Source of the DNA: an uncultured Clostridia bacterium
GTDB taxonomy: Bacteria; Bacillota; Clostridia; Christensenellales; UBA1242
Direction: 5' to 3'
Assembly (NCBI GenBank): GCA_944362545.1
Contig: CALVTJ010000004.1
Location: forward strand, 1-64,000
Length of the DNA: 64,000 bases
Numbering within the stretch: position 1 is the stretch's first letter; each line of letters opens with the position of its first letter. Under the pieces are notes generated by a model. That model made no database searches. It was given only the letters and a program-made list of their open reading frames with translations, and was not told the origin of the DNA. This document shows, in pieces, positions 21,987 to 30,809 of this stretch. The position numbers and the translations under genes were made by a program.

Positions 21987-24089
21987 TTACTTTTTCTTTC
22001 GACAATTTTTGTCGCATTGAGAACAATCATAAGCACATGTGCCGTTTTTGATTTTTTTGATAATAAAAATCACCGCCACCACAATCACACAAACTGTCAC
22101 AAGCGTGACAAATGGTTTGGCAAAACCGAAAACTTCAAAGGCAAAGGCAATGTTGTAGATGACAAACGAAAGCACATATGCACAGAAAAGTTGGATTGCA
22201 ATGCTCAAAATTGTCCATTTTGTGCCCACTTCTTGCAAAAGCATGGAAATGGATGCAATGCACGGTGTGTATAAAAGACAGAACACCAAAAAGGAAATCA
22301 CGCTTGCCTTTGATGCAAAAAAGATGACACTTGTCGGCAAGAGAACGGACTGTGAAATGAGTTTTGTAGCACTTGCATCAATACCGTTGAACATGGCAAT
22401 GGATGACACCACCACCTCTTTTGCCACCAAACCTGCAAGAAGTGATGCGACAATCGCCCAATTCCCAAAGCCCAGCGGTGCAAACAGTGGTGCAAGCACC
22501 CTGCCAAAACTTTCAAGCATGCTCATTCCGCCATCTTCGGCAACATATTTAAACGAAAACGAGAAAGAAGACAAAACCCAAATGACAATGTTCATTGATA
22601 CCATGACAGAGCCAACCTTGACAAGAAAGTTTTTGACATTTTTCCAAAGGATGTTTGCCACGCGTTTTGGAGATGACAAACGGTATGGCGGAAATTCTAA
22701 AATAAAACTTTGCTTTTTGCTCTTCAAAACTGTCATGTCCAAAATTTTGGAAATGGCAATTGCCACAACCACACCCAAAATATAAAGTCCAATTATGCAA
22801 AAGATGTTGTTCCCTCCAAAAAATGCCCCGCCAATGACCGTGTAAATCGGAATTTTTGCCGAACAACTCATGTAAGGACACAAAAGTGCGGTTTTGATTT
22901 TGGCATTTTTGTCATCCATATTGCGTGCGGTCATAATGGCGGTTGTGGAACAGCCAAAACCCATCAAAAGAGTGTAAACACTCTTCCCAGAAAGCCCAAT
23001 TCTTCCCAAAATGTCTTCAAAAATAAAGGCAATGCGCGACATATAGCCACTGTCTTCCAAAATGGACAAAAAGAAAAACAAAAGCACAATCTGTGGCAAA
23101 AACGACAGCACCGTGCCCACTCCACCGAATATGGCAACATTAAAAAGGTCAAAAATCCAAGACCTTCCAAAACTGTTTTCAATCAATTGCAAAATAGGTT
23201 CGGAACATAAATTTAAAAGGCTTGAAAGACAGTCTGACAAAAACTGCCCAAGCGAAAAGAAAGTCAAGTAAAATATTCCAGACAAAATCAAAATAAAAAC
23301 CGGAAATGCCAACCACTTGTTTAGCAAAATCTTGTCAAATTTGCTCTGACCATAGACCTGTGATGAGCGAACTGCACACTTTTTGAGGATTTGGTCGATA
23401 AAGTCAAAGCGAAATTCGCTCAAAACTTGCATGCTGTTTTGCGGAACATTGGCAAAGATTTTGCATGTGTCCTTTATGCCCACTCTGTCAAAAAATTTTT
23501 CATCTCTCTCATATGCTTTAATGAGCATAAATCTGTCAAATTTCCCTTCAAAATCTGTATCCTTATCTCCAAAATATTGCAATCTCTCAAGATATGGCAA
23601 CTTTGCTCTTTTGCTATTTTGCAGAAGCGAAGTTTTCAAACTTTCAAGGTTGATTTTCTTTTCGGCATTTATACCAACAACACTCACACCTAAAAGTTTT
23701 TCAAGTTTTGCATAATCCACTTTGAAGATTGGTTTTTTGTCAATTTCGTTTATGGCAATCACCACATCACAACCTTTTTCAAGCAAACAGAGCGAAAGAT
23801 AAAGGTTTCGTTGCAGATTGTTTTCATCACAGATGTTGATGATTTTTCTGTCTTGTTTGTCAAAAATGGTCTTGACTGAGACTTCTTCTTCAAATGAAAG
23901 TGGACAGAGAGAGTAGATGCCCGGCGTATCAATAAGGGAAAATTCTTCTCCCCCAAAAGAAAACACCTTCTCTTTATTTTCCACTGTCACACCATGCCAA
24001 TTTCCAACATGTTCGTTTGAATGTGTCAAACTGTTGAAAAGTGTTGTCTTCCCAGCATTTGGATTTCCAACAAGCAAAACTTCTTTCAT
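21987..24089 (-). CDS. feoB: Ferrous iron transporter FeoB
   Basis: FeoB imports Fe(II) across the membrane under control of its cytoplasmic G domain. The 700-aa protein has GNPNAGKTTLFN, DTPGIYSL and NEID in the N-terminal G domain (about 1-170), a linker, then two Gate regions with GFGCSTTAIMTARNM and LLYTPCIASI. The C terminus has a cysteine cluster (CAYDCSQCDKNC) seen in many clostridial FeoB. It overlaps feoA by four bases. Confidence 0.97.
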   Translation of the reverse strand: MKEVLLVGNPNAGKTTLFNSLTHSNEHVGNWHGVTVENKEKVFSFGGEEFSLIDTPGIYSLCPLSFEEEVSVKTIFDKQDRKIINICDENNLQRNLYLSLCLLEKGCDVVIAINEIDKKPIFKVDYAKLEKLLGVSVVGINAEKKINLESLKTSLLQNSKRAKLPYLERLQYFGDKDTDFEGKFDRFMLIKAYERDEKFFDRVGIKDTCKIFANVPQNSMQVLSEFRFDFIDQILKKCAVRSSQVYGQSKFDKILLNKWLAFPVFILILSGIFYLTFFSLGQFLSDCLSSLLNLCSEPILQLIENSFGRSWIFDLFNVAIFGGVGTVLSFLPQIVLLFFFLSILEDSGYMSRIAFIFEDILGRIGLSGKSVYTLLMGFGCSTTAIMTARNMDDKNAKIKTALLCPYMSCSAKIPIYTVIGGAFFGGNNIFCIIGLYILGVVVAIAISKILDMTVLKSKKQSFILEFPPYRLSSPKRVANILWKNVKNFLVKVGSVMVSMNIVIWVLSSFSFSFKYVAEDGGMSMLESFGRVLAPLFAPLGFGNWAIVASLLAGLVAKEVVVSSIAMFNGIDASATKLISQSVLLPTSVIFFASKASVISFLVFCLLYTPCIASISMLLQEVGTKWTILSIAIQLFCAYVLSFVIYNIAFAFEVFGFAKPFVTLVTVCVIVVAVIFIIKKIKNGTCAYDCSQCDKNCRKKK

Positions 24090-24313
24090 GCCTGCACCTG
24101 CACTCTGTCCAAAAGGCTTGCCCGCACACTCAAAATGTAGCCACGAAGTTCTATCAAAAACACCTTTTTCTGCAAGGATGTTGCCACCACTTTGACACTT
24201 TGACCGACAGAAAAACCGAGTTCCAAGAGTCTTCTTGTCACCCCATCAAAATCACCGTTGAAGCCGGCAACTTTGTAAACTTTCTTTGTTTCTGCTTTGC
24301 TCAAACTTATCAT
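24086..24313 (-). CDS. feoA: Ferrous iron transport protein FeoA
   Basis: A 75-aa SH3-like protein: YKVAGFNGDFDGVTRRLLELGFSVGQSVKV and ELRGYILSVRASLLDRVQV match FeoA, which binds and tunes FeoB. No SD is visible before the ATG. An A/T palindrome (ATTATT/AATAAT, about 24341-24357) upstream could be a metal-regulator site. First gene of feoAB, divergent from nrdR. Confidence 0.92.
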   Translation of the reverse strand: MISLSKAETKKVYKVAGFNGDFDGVTRRLLELGFSVGQSVKVVATSLQKKVFLIELRGYILSVRASLLDRVQVQA

Positions 24314-24389
24314 ACAATAAAGTTATGGCATCGCCTGTCCAATTATTCAAAAAATAATCGACATTTGTCCATGAATTGTGTAAAATCTC

Positions 24390-24419
24390 TTGTCATTCCA
24401 CAAAATGTTGTGTTATAAT
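24390..24419 (+). promoter_or_regulatory. Promoter of nrdR with overlapping CACAA/TTGTG repeat
   Basis: TTGTCA (24390-24395) and TATAAT (24414-24419), spacer 18. CACAA-AATG-TTGTG lies in the spacer and somewhat resembles NrdR boxes, which would give autoregulation; only one such box is seen. Confidence 0.6.
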
Positions 24420-24443
24420 AAAGTTGTTAATAGGAGAAAACTT

Positions 24444-24887
24444 ATGAAGTGTATATATTGTGGTTGCGAAGAGAGCAAAGTGCTTGATTCAAGAAGCACC
24501 GATGAATCAAATTCAATTCGAAGAAGAAGAGAATGTCTTGGCTGTGGAAGAAGGTTCACAACCTATGAAACAGTGGAGACTGTGCCAATTTTGGTTGTCA
24601 AGAAAGATGGAAGCAGACAACCTTTCAACATTGAAAAAATCAAGGTCGGCATGATTAAGGCGTGCGAAAAACGCCCTGTTTCAATCGCACAGATTGATCA
24701 AATGGCAGAAGACATTGAAAAGCAAATTCAAAACTCACTCAAACAAGAAATTTCTTCACAAGAAATTGGTGAAATGATAATGGAAAAACTCAAGAAGGTG
24801 GATGAAATTGCCTATGTGAGATTTGCCTCTGTTTATCGCCAATTCAAAGATGTGACAAACTTTATCAAACTTATCACAGAGATGTAA
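24444..24887 (+). CDS. nrdR: Transcriptional repressor NrdR
   Basis: NrdR senses ATP/dATP and represses ribonucleotide reductase genes. The 147-aa protein has the zinc ribbon ([16 protein letters not shown] and [13 protein letters not shown]) followed by the ATP-cone ([30 protein letters not shown]). AGGAG precedes the ATG at 24444; a longer upstream frame lies over the promoter. No nrd genes are in the window. Confidence 0.97.
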   Translation: MKCIYCGCEESKVLDSRSTDESNSIRRRRECLGCGRRFTTYETVETVPILVVKKDGSRQPFNIEKIKVGMIKACEKRPVSIAQIDQMAEDIEKQIQNSLKQEISSQEIGEMIMEKLKKVDEIAYVRFASVYRQFKDVTNFIKLITEM

Positions 24888-24890
24888 AAC

Positions 24891-24921
24891 AAAAACAGTC
24901 CATTTTTGTGGGCTGTTTTTT
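24891..24921 (+). terminator. Terminator of nrdR
   Basis: AAAAACAGTCC/GGGCTGTTTTTT hairpin right after the stop codon. Confidence 0.85.
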
Positions 24922-24948
24922 CAAATTTTTAGCAGAGGTCAAAAGAGG

Positions 24949-25245
24949 CTATTTGCCTTTCTTTTTTGTGCTTGTTCCCATGATGTAAGGCGGATTTGGA
25001 TTGGAATTTGCAAAGATTTCCACCAAAACAGCATCTTCTCCAACTTTGACAATCTGTGAAAGAGAGATAAAAAGTTCCACCCCGCTTTTAAAGACATTCC
25101 AAAAGTTTTTCTCGCCCGGCACAACCACTCCTTGCAAGCATCCACTTTCAAGGTCAAAAATGACATCTACAATATGTCCCAACCTTCTGCCATCAACCAC
25201 GTTGACGACTTCTTTGCATCTCAATTCCAAAAATGAAGTTTCCAT
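24949..25245 (-). CDS. ylmC: YlmC/YmxH-family sporulation-associated PRC-barrel protein
   Basis: A 98-aa PRC-barrel protein: FLELRCKEVVNVVDGRRLGHIVDVIFDLESGCLQGVVVPG is diagnostic of the YlmC/YmxH family, found almost only in spore formers and often next to sigG or dcw genes. Its molecular role is not known. The C-terminal 20 residues are basic. No SD is seen in front of the ATG. Confidence 0.88.
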   Translation of the reverse strand: METSFLELRCKEVVNVVDGRRLGHIVDVIFDLESGCLQGVVVPGEKNFWNVFKSGVELFISLSQIVKVGEDAVLVEIFANSNPNPPYIMGTSTKKKGK

Positions 25246-25295
25246 GTGGTAATTTATGTCACATTTTGTCTAAAAATACTAAAAAACAAAAAATT

Positions 25296-25513
25296 TTAAT
25301 CTTCAAGTCCCAGAATATAATCTGCACTTATCCCAAAAAACTTGCACAAAATGATAATTGTTTCATCCGATGGGCTTTTTTTCTCTTTTCATAAGCCGAT
25401 ATAGTTGTTTGAGCCAAATTTGTCATCTTGGCAGGTTGAACTTGTGTAAGTCCCTTTTCCAATCTCAAAGATTTAAGTCTTTCTGCAAATTTGCTCACTT
25501 CAAACTTATTCAT
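25296..25513 (-). pseudogene. Frameshifted XRE-family HTH regulator
   Basis: The N-terminal 42 residues (FAERLKSLRLEKGLTQVQ and TTISAYEK) are a normal Cro/C1 HTH. At an A7 tract (minus strand, near 25378-25386) the frame breaks. The other frame continues with SPSDETIIILCKFFGISADYILGLED, the standard ending, to a stop at 25296. One indel separates the halves, so this is a recent pseudogene, a slippage-controlled gene or a sequence error. AGGAG is absent but AGGAGTGCAAG lies upstream of the ATG. Confidence 0.75.
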
Positions 25514-25596
25514 CTTGCACTCCTAGTATAAATAACTAACATATTTCTAAAAGGTCCAACTTTATAAAGAATAAAAAAGAAAGACCCTAAAAAAGG

Positions 25597-26370
25597 TCAA
25601 TCAATAAATTCTTTTATCGCTTTAAGTGCATTTTTTTCGAGGCGTGAAACCTGTGCCTGTGAAATGCCAACTTCTTGACTTACTTCCATTTGAGTTTTGC
25701 CGACATAATAGCGCATGAGCAAAATTTCTTTTTCGCGTTCGGAAAGATTTTTGATGGCATCCGCAAGTGACAACTTTTCCAAAATCTCATCATCACAGTT
25801 TTTGTCATCGGCAATTTGGTCCATCAGCCTTATGGTTTCATTTCCATCGTTATAAATTGGTTCGTTGAGAGACACCGTTTCACTGATTGCATCAAGTGCA
25901 AAGGTCACTTCATCAAGCGAAACGCCGGTCATTGTGGAAATCTGTTCCAAAGTTGGCTCGGCGTTGTTTTCTTTGATATACTTTTCTTTCGCTTGAAGTG
26001 CACGATAAGCAATGTCGCGAATGGAACGAGACACCCTAACAGAGTTGTTGTCACGAAGATAACGCCTTATCTCACCGACAATCATCGGCACTGCATAAGT
26101 GGAAAATCTCACATTGAGCGTTTCATCAAAGTTGTCAATTGCCTTCAAAAGCCCCACACATCCTACCTGAAACATATCATCCGCCTTGTCGCAATGCCCG
26201 GAAAATCTCTGCACAACAGATAGCACTAGGCGCAAATTTGCCACAACAAACTTGTCGCGCGCAAATTCATCACCGGCCTTGACCTGTTTTAAGAGTTCCA
26301 TAATTTGTGCATTGTTAAGTTTTGGAAGGTTTGAAGTGTTGACCCCCGAAATGACCACTCTGTTTGACAT
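25597..26370 (-). CDS. sigG: RNA polymerase sigma-G (late forespore)
   Basis: Sigma-G drives late forespore transcription. The 257-aa protein begins VVISGVNTSNLPKL, the N-terminal gin/SpoIIAB-contact motif of sigma-G, followed by region 2 (NLRLVLSVVQRFSGHCDKADDMFQVGCVGLLKAIDNFD), region 3 and region 4 with the HTH (TQMEVSQEVGISQAQVSRLE). AAGGAG precedes the ATG. It follows sigE, the conserved spoIIGA-sigE-sigG order. Confidence 0.96.
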   Translation of the reverse strand: MSNRVVISGVNTSNLPKLNNAQIMELLKQVKAGDEFARDKFVVANLRLVLSVVQRFSGHCDKADDMFQVGCVGLLKAIDNFDETLNVRFSTYAVPMIVGEIRRYLRDNNSVRVSRSIRDIAYRALQAKEKYIKENNAEPTLEQISTMTGVSLDEVTFALDAISETVSLNEPIYNDGNETIRLMDQIADDKNCDDEILEKLSLADAIKNLSEREKEILLMRYYVGKTQMEVSQEVGISQAQVSRLEKNALKAIKEFID

Positions 26371-26461
26371 AAGGACTCCTTTTTGTGTTTAGAGTTATCA
26401 TTTCCAAGTGTCTCAAAACTATGCACAAGATATGTGAGAATTTTTCTTTTGACAAACAAAG

Positions 26462-27190
26462 TCATATTTCGTTTATTTTCTCCAATTTTTTCCGAAGTTT
26501 GCCGAGAATTTTTTTCTCAATTCTGGAAATATAACTTTGACTTATGCCCATCATGTCTGCCACTTCTTTTTGTGTCTTTTCTTCGTTTCCAGCAAGACCA
26601 AAGCGAAGATACATAATCATCTGTTCTCTGCTGTCAAGTTTTGAAATTACCTTCAAAAGTGCTTGTTTTTCTGCCGAAAGTTCGATGTTTTTTGACACAC
26701 TACCCTCATCAATTGAAATGATGTCGGCAAGCACAAGTTCGTTTCCTTCCCCATCCGACGAGAGTGGTTCATCAAGAGAAATCTCGTTTTTGATACGCGT
26801 GTTTTTTCTCAGTTGCATCAAAATTTCATTTTCAATACAACGCGATGCGTATGTGGCAAGTTTGATGTTTTTGTCAATGCTGTAAGTTTTCACTGCCTTG
26901 ATAAGTCCAATTGCACCAATGGAAATCAAATCTTCAAGTTCAATGCCTGATGACTCAAACTTTTTGGCAATGTAAACCACCAAACGCAAATTATGCTCAA
27001 TAAGTTTGTCGCGCGCGGTCAAATTGCCATTTTTTGTCTCTTCCAAAAGCATCAATTCTTCTTCACTTTCAAGTGGTTGTGGAAGCGCTTTGTTTCCGCA
27101 AATATAGCAGATGATGTCATCCGCACGCTGTGCATCTTCGCGATTAAAAAACTTCCAAATCATAAGTTTCAACTTAACAAAAAAATTCAT
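26462..27190 (-). CDS. sigE: RNA polymerase sigma-E precursor (mother cell)
   Basis: Pro-sigma-E is activated by SpoIIGA cleavage to start mother-cell gene expression. The 242-aa protein has a hydrophobic, basic N-terminal pro-sequence (FFVKLKLMIWKFF), then YYICGN-like ICYICGNKALPQPL, region 2 (NLRLVVYIAKKFESSGIELEDLISIG) and region 4 (TQKEVADMMGISQSYISRIE). AAAGGAG sits 5 bases before the ATG at 27190; a GTG at 27196 is too close. It lies 35 bases after spoIIGA. Confidence 0.97.
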   Translation of the reverse strand: MNFFVKLKLMIWKFFNREDAQRADDIICYICGNKALPQPLESEEELMLLEETKNGNLTARDKLIEHNLRLVVYIAKKFESSGIELEDLISIGAIGLIKAVKTYSIDKNIKLATYASRCIENEILMQLRKNTRIKNEISLDEPLSSDGEGNELVLADIISIDEGSVSKNIELSAEKQALLKVISKLDSREQMIMYLRFGLAGNEEKTQKEVADMMGISQSYISRIEKKILGKLRKKLEKINEI

Positions 27191-27225
27191 ATTCACTCCT
27201 TTTTGTTCTCAAACTTGTGGCTTTT

Positions 27226-28035
27226 CTAACCATTTGTCACTGCAAAATTGTTGTGCAAAATAATGTCCGTGCCAAAGGTATTTTCAAAATCCTTTAATGA
27301 AAGTCCCAAAAGTGCCTTTTCAAACACACGCTTTTCAACCACCATTTTGTCCACCTGAAAAACCAAAATTTTATCGCCCTTACCAAGTGTGTTAAAACTG
27401 ACAAAATGAGCAAATTTGAGAGTTTTAAGTTTTTCACTTCGCATCAAAATATCACAAATTTTGATATCCGCAAACAGTTTTTCAAACACTTTGAGATTTA
27501 CAAGTGTGACAGGTTTTTCGGTGACCGGATCAAAAAACAAATTTCCACTGTCCAAAAATCCTTTGCAAGCACATGATCTTTCGCCAATCACAATAAGCAC
27601 ATCAAAACAGAAGTTTTCAATGCTCTTTTTGCGGTTGAATTTTTTGACAAGAAAAAGCACGGTTGCAAATACCACACACACCACCGCAAGCACAATCAAA
27701 AGAGATGAAATGCCAAATGCGTTTTCAAAGAAATAGCACGCTCCTCCATAAAGAAAAAGTGTGACAAAGAAGCTGAGAAAAAGTTGAAGAAACTTTTTTA
27801 AATTGGAAAATTTAAATGAAAGACAGACACTCAAAATCGCCACACCAACACCCATCAAAACATAACCAATCGGCGAAAGATAAAGAAGTGGCATCACCAC
27901 TGCCAGCACTCCGCCAAGGCAGGCAGTCAAAACAAAAAATCTCCCCTTTTCTTTTGTCAAAAGAGAAACAGTTTTTAAGACTATAAAGTTTATGAGTGCG
28001 TTTTCAATCAGGACATATTCAATGACAATCTCCAT
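27226..28035 (-). CDS. spoIIGA: Sigma-E processing peptidase SpoIIGA
   Basis: SpoIIGA is a membrane aspartic protease that cleaves pro-sigma-E after a signal from SpoIIR. The protein (269 aa) has five N-terminal membrane helices (YVLIENALINFIVL onward) and a cytoplasmic protease half with KGFLDSGNLF, the DSG catalytic motif, and PVTLVN. The start at 28035 is chosen from GAGG five bases upstream; a GTG two codons earlier is possible. Confidence 0.93.
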   Translation of the reverse strand: MEIVIEYVLIENALINFIVLKTVSLLTKEKGRFFVLTACLGGVLAVVMPLLYLSPIGYVLMGVGVAILSVCLSFKFSNLKKFLQLFLSFFVTLFLYGGACYFFENAFGISSLLIVLAVVCVVFATVLFLVKKFNRKKSIENFCFDVLIVIGERSCACKGFLDSGNLFFDPVTEKPVTLVNLKVFEKLFADIKICDILMRSEKLKTLKFAHFVSFNTLGKGDKILVFQVDKMVVEKRVFEKALLGLSLKDFENTFGTDIILHNNFAVTNG

Positions 28036-28091
28036 CTCCACCTCATAACCATTTTATTAAAAATCAAACAGATTGATATAAGAAAAAAAAC

Positions 28092-28167
28092 AAAAAAAGA
28101 GCAAAATTTGCTCTCTTTTTGTCGCTTAAAAATTCTAACAAAAAAGGACAACTTTGTTGTTGTCCTT
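28092..28167 (-). terminator. Tandem hairpins terminating ftsZ
   Basis: AAGGACAAC/GTTGTCCTT (28143-28167 area) with a T run follows the ftsZ stop on the minus strand. A second hairpin, GAGCAAA/TTTGCTC (28099-28113), follows before spoIIGA. Confidence 0.75.
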
Positions 28168-28172
28168 TCTGA

Positions 28173-29381
28173 TTATTTTCTGTTCCTGTTTCTGATTTTT
28201 TCAATCCATGGTGGAACGGAGGAAATGCTTGGGTTGACATCAACTCTTGAAGTTTTGTCATGTTGTTCAACCTTGACATCACTGACAGGATGTTGTTGTG
28301 CCTGTGGATTGTAGCCAAACGGATTGAAACCAGCAAATTGGTCTTTTGGCTTTTCTTCTGGTTTTGGTTGTTCTTCTTCCTGTTTTTCGGCTTCTTCATC
28401 TTCTGGTGTCTTAAAGCCTGTTGCAATGATGGTGATTTCAACTTCATCTCTCATCTCAGGGTCAATACTGCTACCAAAAATAAGGTTGCAACTTGGGTCG
28501 ATGACTTCTTTAACCATGTTTGCCGCTTCTGTGACTTCTCTCAATGTCAAATCGCTTCCGCCCTTGATGTTGAGAACAACACCTGTTGCACCTTCGATTG
28601 TGGTTTCAATAAGTGGAGAAGCAACTGCCTGTCTAACCGCCTCCAATGTTTTGTTTTCGCCTTTGCCACGACCAATGCCCATGTGAGCAAGTCCACGATT
28701 TTTCATGATGGTTTCAATGTCAGCAAAATCAAGATTTATCATACCTGGATAAACAATCAAATCAGAAATGCCCTGAATACCTTGTCTCAAAACATCATCT
28801 GCATATCTGAATGCCTCAACCAATGTTGTCTTCTCTGGCAAAATGGTCAGCAATCTTTCATTTGGAATGATGACAATTGTGTCAACATATTTCTTCAATT
28901 CTGCAATGCCCTTTTCAGCATTTTGCATTCTCTTTGCATTCTCAAATTGGAATGGTTTTGTCACAATACCAACTGTTAAAATGCCAAGTTCTTTGGCAAT
29001 CTGTGCAATGACTGGTGCAGCACCCGTACCTGTTCCACCTCCCATGCCGGCTGTGATAAACACAAGGTCTGTACCTTTCAAAATTTCCGTGATGGAGGAC
29101 TTGCTTTCTTCTGCAGCCTTTCTTCCAATTTCAGGAATTGCACCTGCTCCGCGACCGCCTGTCAGTCTTTCTCCAATCTGCAATCTTTTGTCTGCCTTTG
29201 AAATCAAAAGGGCTTGTTTATCTGTGTTGATAGCCACAAATTCAGCAGATGTGACATTTGCTTCAATCATACGATTAACGGCGTTGTTCCCGCCACCACC
29301 AACACCCAAAACTTTGATTTTAACAACCGATGAAGGATTTAAAGTTTGATTTTGATTGGTTGTGTTTTGATTGTTTTCCAT
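28173..29381 (-). CDS. ftsZ: Cell division protein FtsZ
   Basis: FtsZ is the tubulin-like GTPase that forms the division ring. The 402-aa protein has [16 protein letters not shown], the tubulin signature [11 protein letters not shown] and the T7 loop region [11 protein letters not shown]. After residue 320 comes a Pro/Glu-rich linker, then the C-terminal peptide [14 protein letters not shown] that binds FtsA and other partners. AGGAG precedes the ATG. It follows ftsA after 92 bases. Confidence 0.98.
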   Translation of the reverse strand: MENNQNTTNQNQTLNPSSVVKIKVLGVGGGGNNAVNRMIEANVTSAEFVAINTDKQALLISKADKRLQIGERLTGGRGAGAIPEIGRKAAEESKSSITEILKGTDLVFITAGMGGGTGTGAAPVIAQIAKELGILTVGIVTKPFQFENAKRMQNAEKGIAELKKYVDTIVIIPNERLLTILPEKTTLVEAFRYADDVLRQGIQGISDLIVYPGMINLDFADIETIMKNRGLAHMGIGRGKGENKTLEAVRQAVASPLIETTIEGATGVVLNIKGGSDLTLREVTEAANMVKEVIDPSCNLIFGSSIDPEMRDEVEITIIATGFKTPEDEEAEKQEEEQPKPEEKPKDQFAGFNPFGYNPQAQQHPVSDVKVEQHDKTSRVDVNPSISSVPPWIEKIRNRNRK

Positions 29382-29473
29382 AAAAATCTCCTTAATTTAT
29401 AATTATTTTAACGCAAACATTTCTCTTTGGCAAGAAATTTTTTGCGATTTAAAGCGTTTTAAGCGGTATTTTA

Positions 29474-30595
29474 TCAATTTTCTTCAATAGCCTCATTTAA
29501 GAGTCCCAACATGCTGGCATTTTCTGGCTTGTCCATTGCCGGAACTGGCGGAACTCCATAAGAGATGTTTCTGCCAAGGCACTTTGCAAAGAAGTCCTTT
29601 CCGCCTTTTATCTTGCTTACTCCCGCTCCGCACAAGTAAATTGGATAATAAGGCACATATTCTTTGGCAAAAAGTCTGATACATTCGTTGACTGTCTTTG
29701 CTATCATCTCCAATCGATAGCAAACTGCATCATTTGCATAGTTTAGCGGAATTTTTACCACCTTTCCACCCAGTGTGACAAGTTCGTAAAAATCATCATC
29801 ATCACCTTTGAGTGAAAGTACAATCTGCTTTTTTAAATTGCGAGCATCATTGTAGGCAATTCCACACGCTTCGCTCAAGTCGCTTGTTATGTAAGAACCT
29901 CCCATTGAAAAGGATGTCAAATTTGTCAATCCATCACCCTTGACAAATGCCACACTTGTTGACCTTGCTCCAACATCAATAACAATGCAGGTGCGCTCAC
30001 GTTCTTCTTTTTCCAACACTATCATTGCCTCGCAAAGCGGTTCGCTCAAATATTCCGCCTGTTCAATGCCAATTCTTGTCCAGATTTTGTTGAATGTTTG
30101 AATGAATGATGATTGTGCCAAAATCACCGACAAATCTGCAGAAATTTTGGATGCTTTAAGTTTGAGTGGCTCGGTGGTCTTGCGATTGTCATCCAAAGTG
30201 TATGAAATTGGATTGATTGACAAAATTTCCATGCCTTCGACATCAATCTTTTCGGAAGCACTTTGTGAAAGTTTGTCCAAATCGCTTTGTCTAACCGCCC
30301 TTTTAAAACGAAACATCAACTGTTCCTTTGCCGACACAACCTTTGAAAATTCGGCAGGGACTCCGACATATATCTTTTCAATTTTTTTCTTGTAAACTTC
30401 AACAATTTCTTCAAACAGGGTTCTTACGGCATCTTCGAGTTGGTTTTTCTCGACAAACTCTCCTTCAAAAAAACCGGCATATTCCACAACAGATTTCGCC
30501 TTGATGTTGAAAATGCCGTTGATACCTTTCTGTGCAACCACACAGGACAGTTTTGAAGAACCTATTTCAACAACACAAACACACTCTTTTGCCAT
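29474..30595 (-). CDS. ftsA: Cell division protein FtsA
   Basis: FtsA is an actin-like ATPase that tethers FtsZ. The 373-aa protein has VVEIGSSKLSCVV (phosphate 1), IVIDVGARSTSVAF (phosphate 2) and IYLCGAGVSKIKG (adenosine) with the inserted 1C domain between. It is divergent from well-known FtsA and ends without an obvious amphipathic membrane helix, so membrane attachment may differ. GAGGGGG precedes the ATG. A promoter-like TTGACA/TATAAA lies at 30621-30647. Confidence 0.88.
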   Translation of the reverse strand: MAKECVCVVEIGSSKLSCVVAQKGINGIFNIKAKSVVEYAGFFEGEFVEKNQLEDAVRTLFEEIVEVYKKKIEKIYVGVPAEFSKVVSAKEQLMFRFKRAVRQSDLDKLSQSASEKIDVEGMEILSINPISYTLDDNRKTTEPLKLKASKISADLSVILAQSSFIQTFNKIWTRIGIEQAEYLSEPLCEAMIVLEKEERERTCIVIDVGARSTSVAFVKGDGLTNLTSFSMGGSYITSDLSEACGIAYNDARNLKKQIVLSLKGDDDDFYELVTLGGKVVKIPLNYANDAVCYRLEMIAKTVNECIRLFAKEYVPYYPIYLCGAGVSKIKGGKDFFAKCLGRNISYGVPPVPAMDKPENASMLGLLNEAIEEN

Positions 30596-30717
30596 ATCCC
30601 CCTCATAATCATACCAATAGTTTATACATTTTTAGACAAAATGTCAAACAAAAAACAATTTTCTTCATAAAAATTTACTTTTTTTTATAATTATACATTT
30701 TTTATACAATTTTTTCG

Positions 30718-30745
30718 AAAAAAAAACATCCCAAAGGGATGCGTT
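30718..30745 (-). terminator. Terminator of the DUF2207 gene
   Basis: CATCCC-AAA-GGGATG with a run of nine T on the minus strand. Confidence 0.85.
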
Positions 30746-30809
30746 TTGTATATAAGTTTGCTGATTTTGTATAATCAGAGCATAAATTGAAAGTGTTTCA
30801 AACGGAGAT

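Noticed and set aside
24086..24340. Leaderless promoter for feoA
   Set aside because: TTGGAC-N17-TATTGT exists, but the -10 box touches the ATG, which would put the start site inside the gene.
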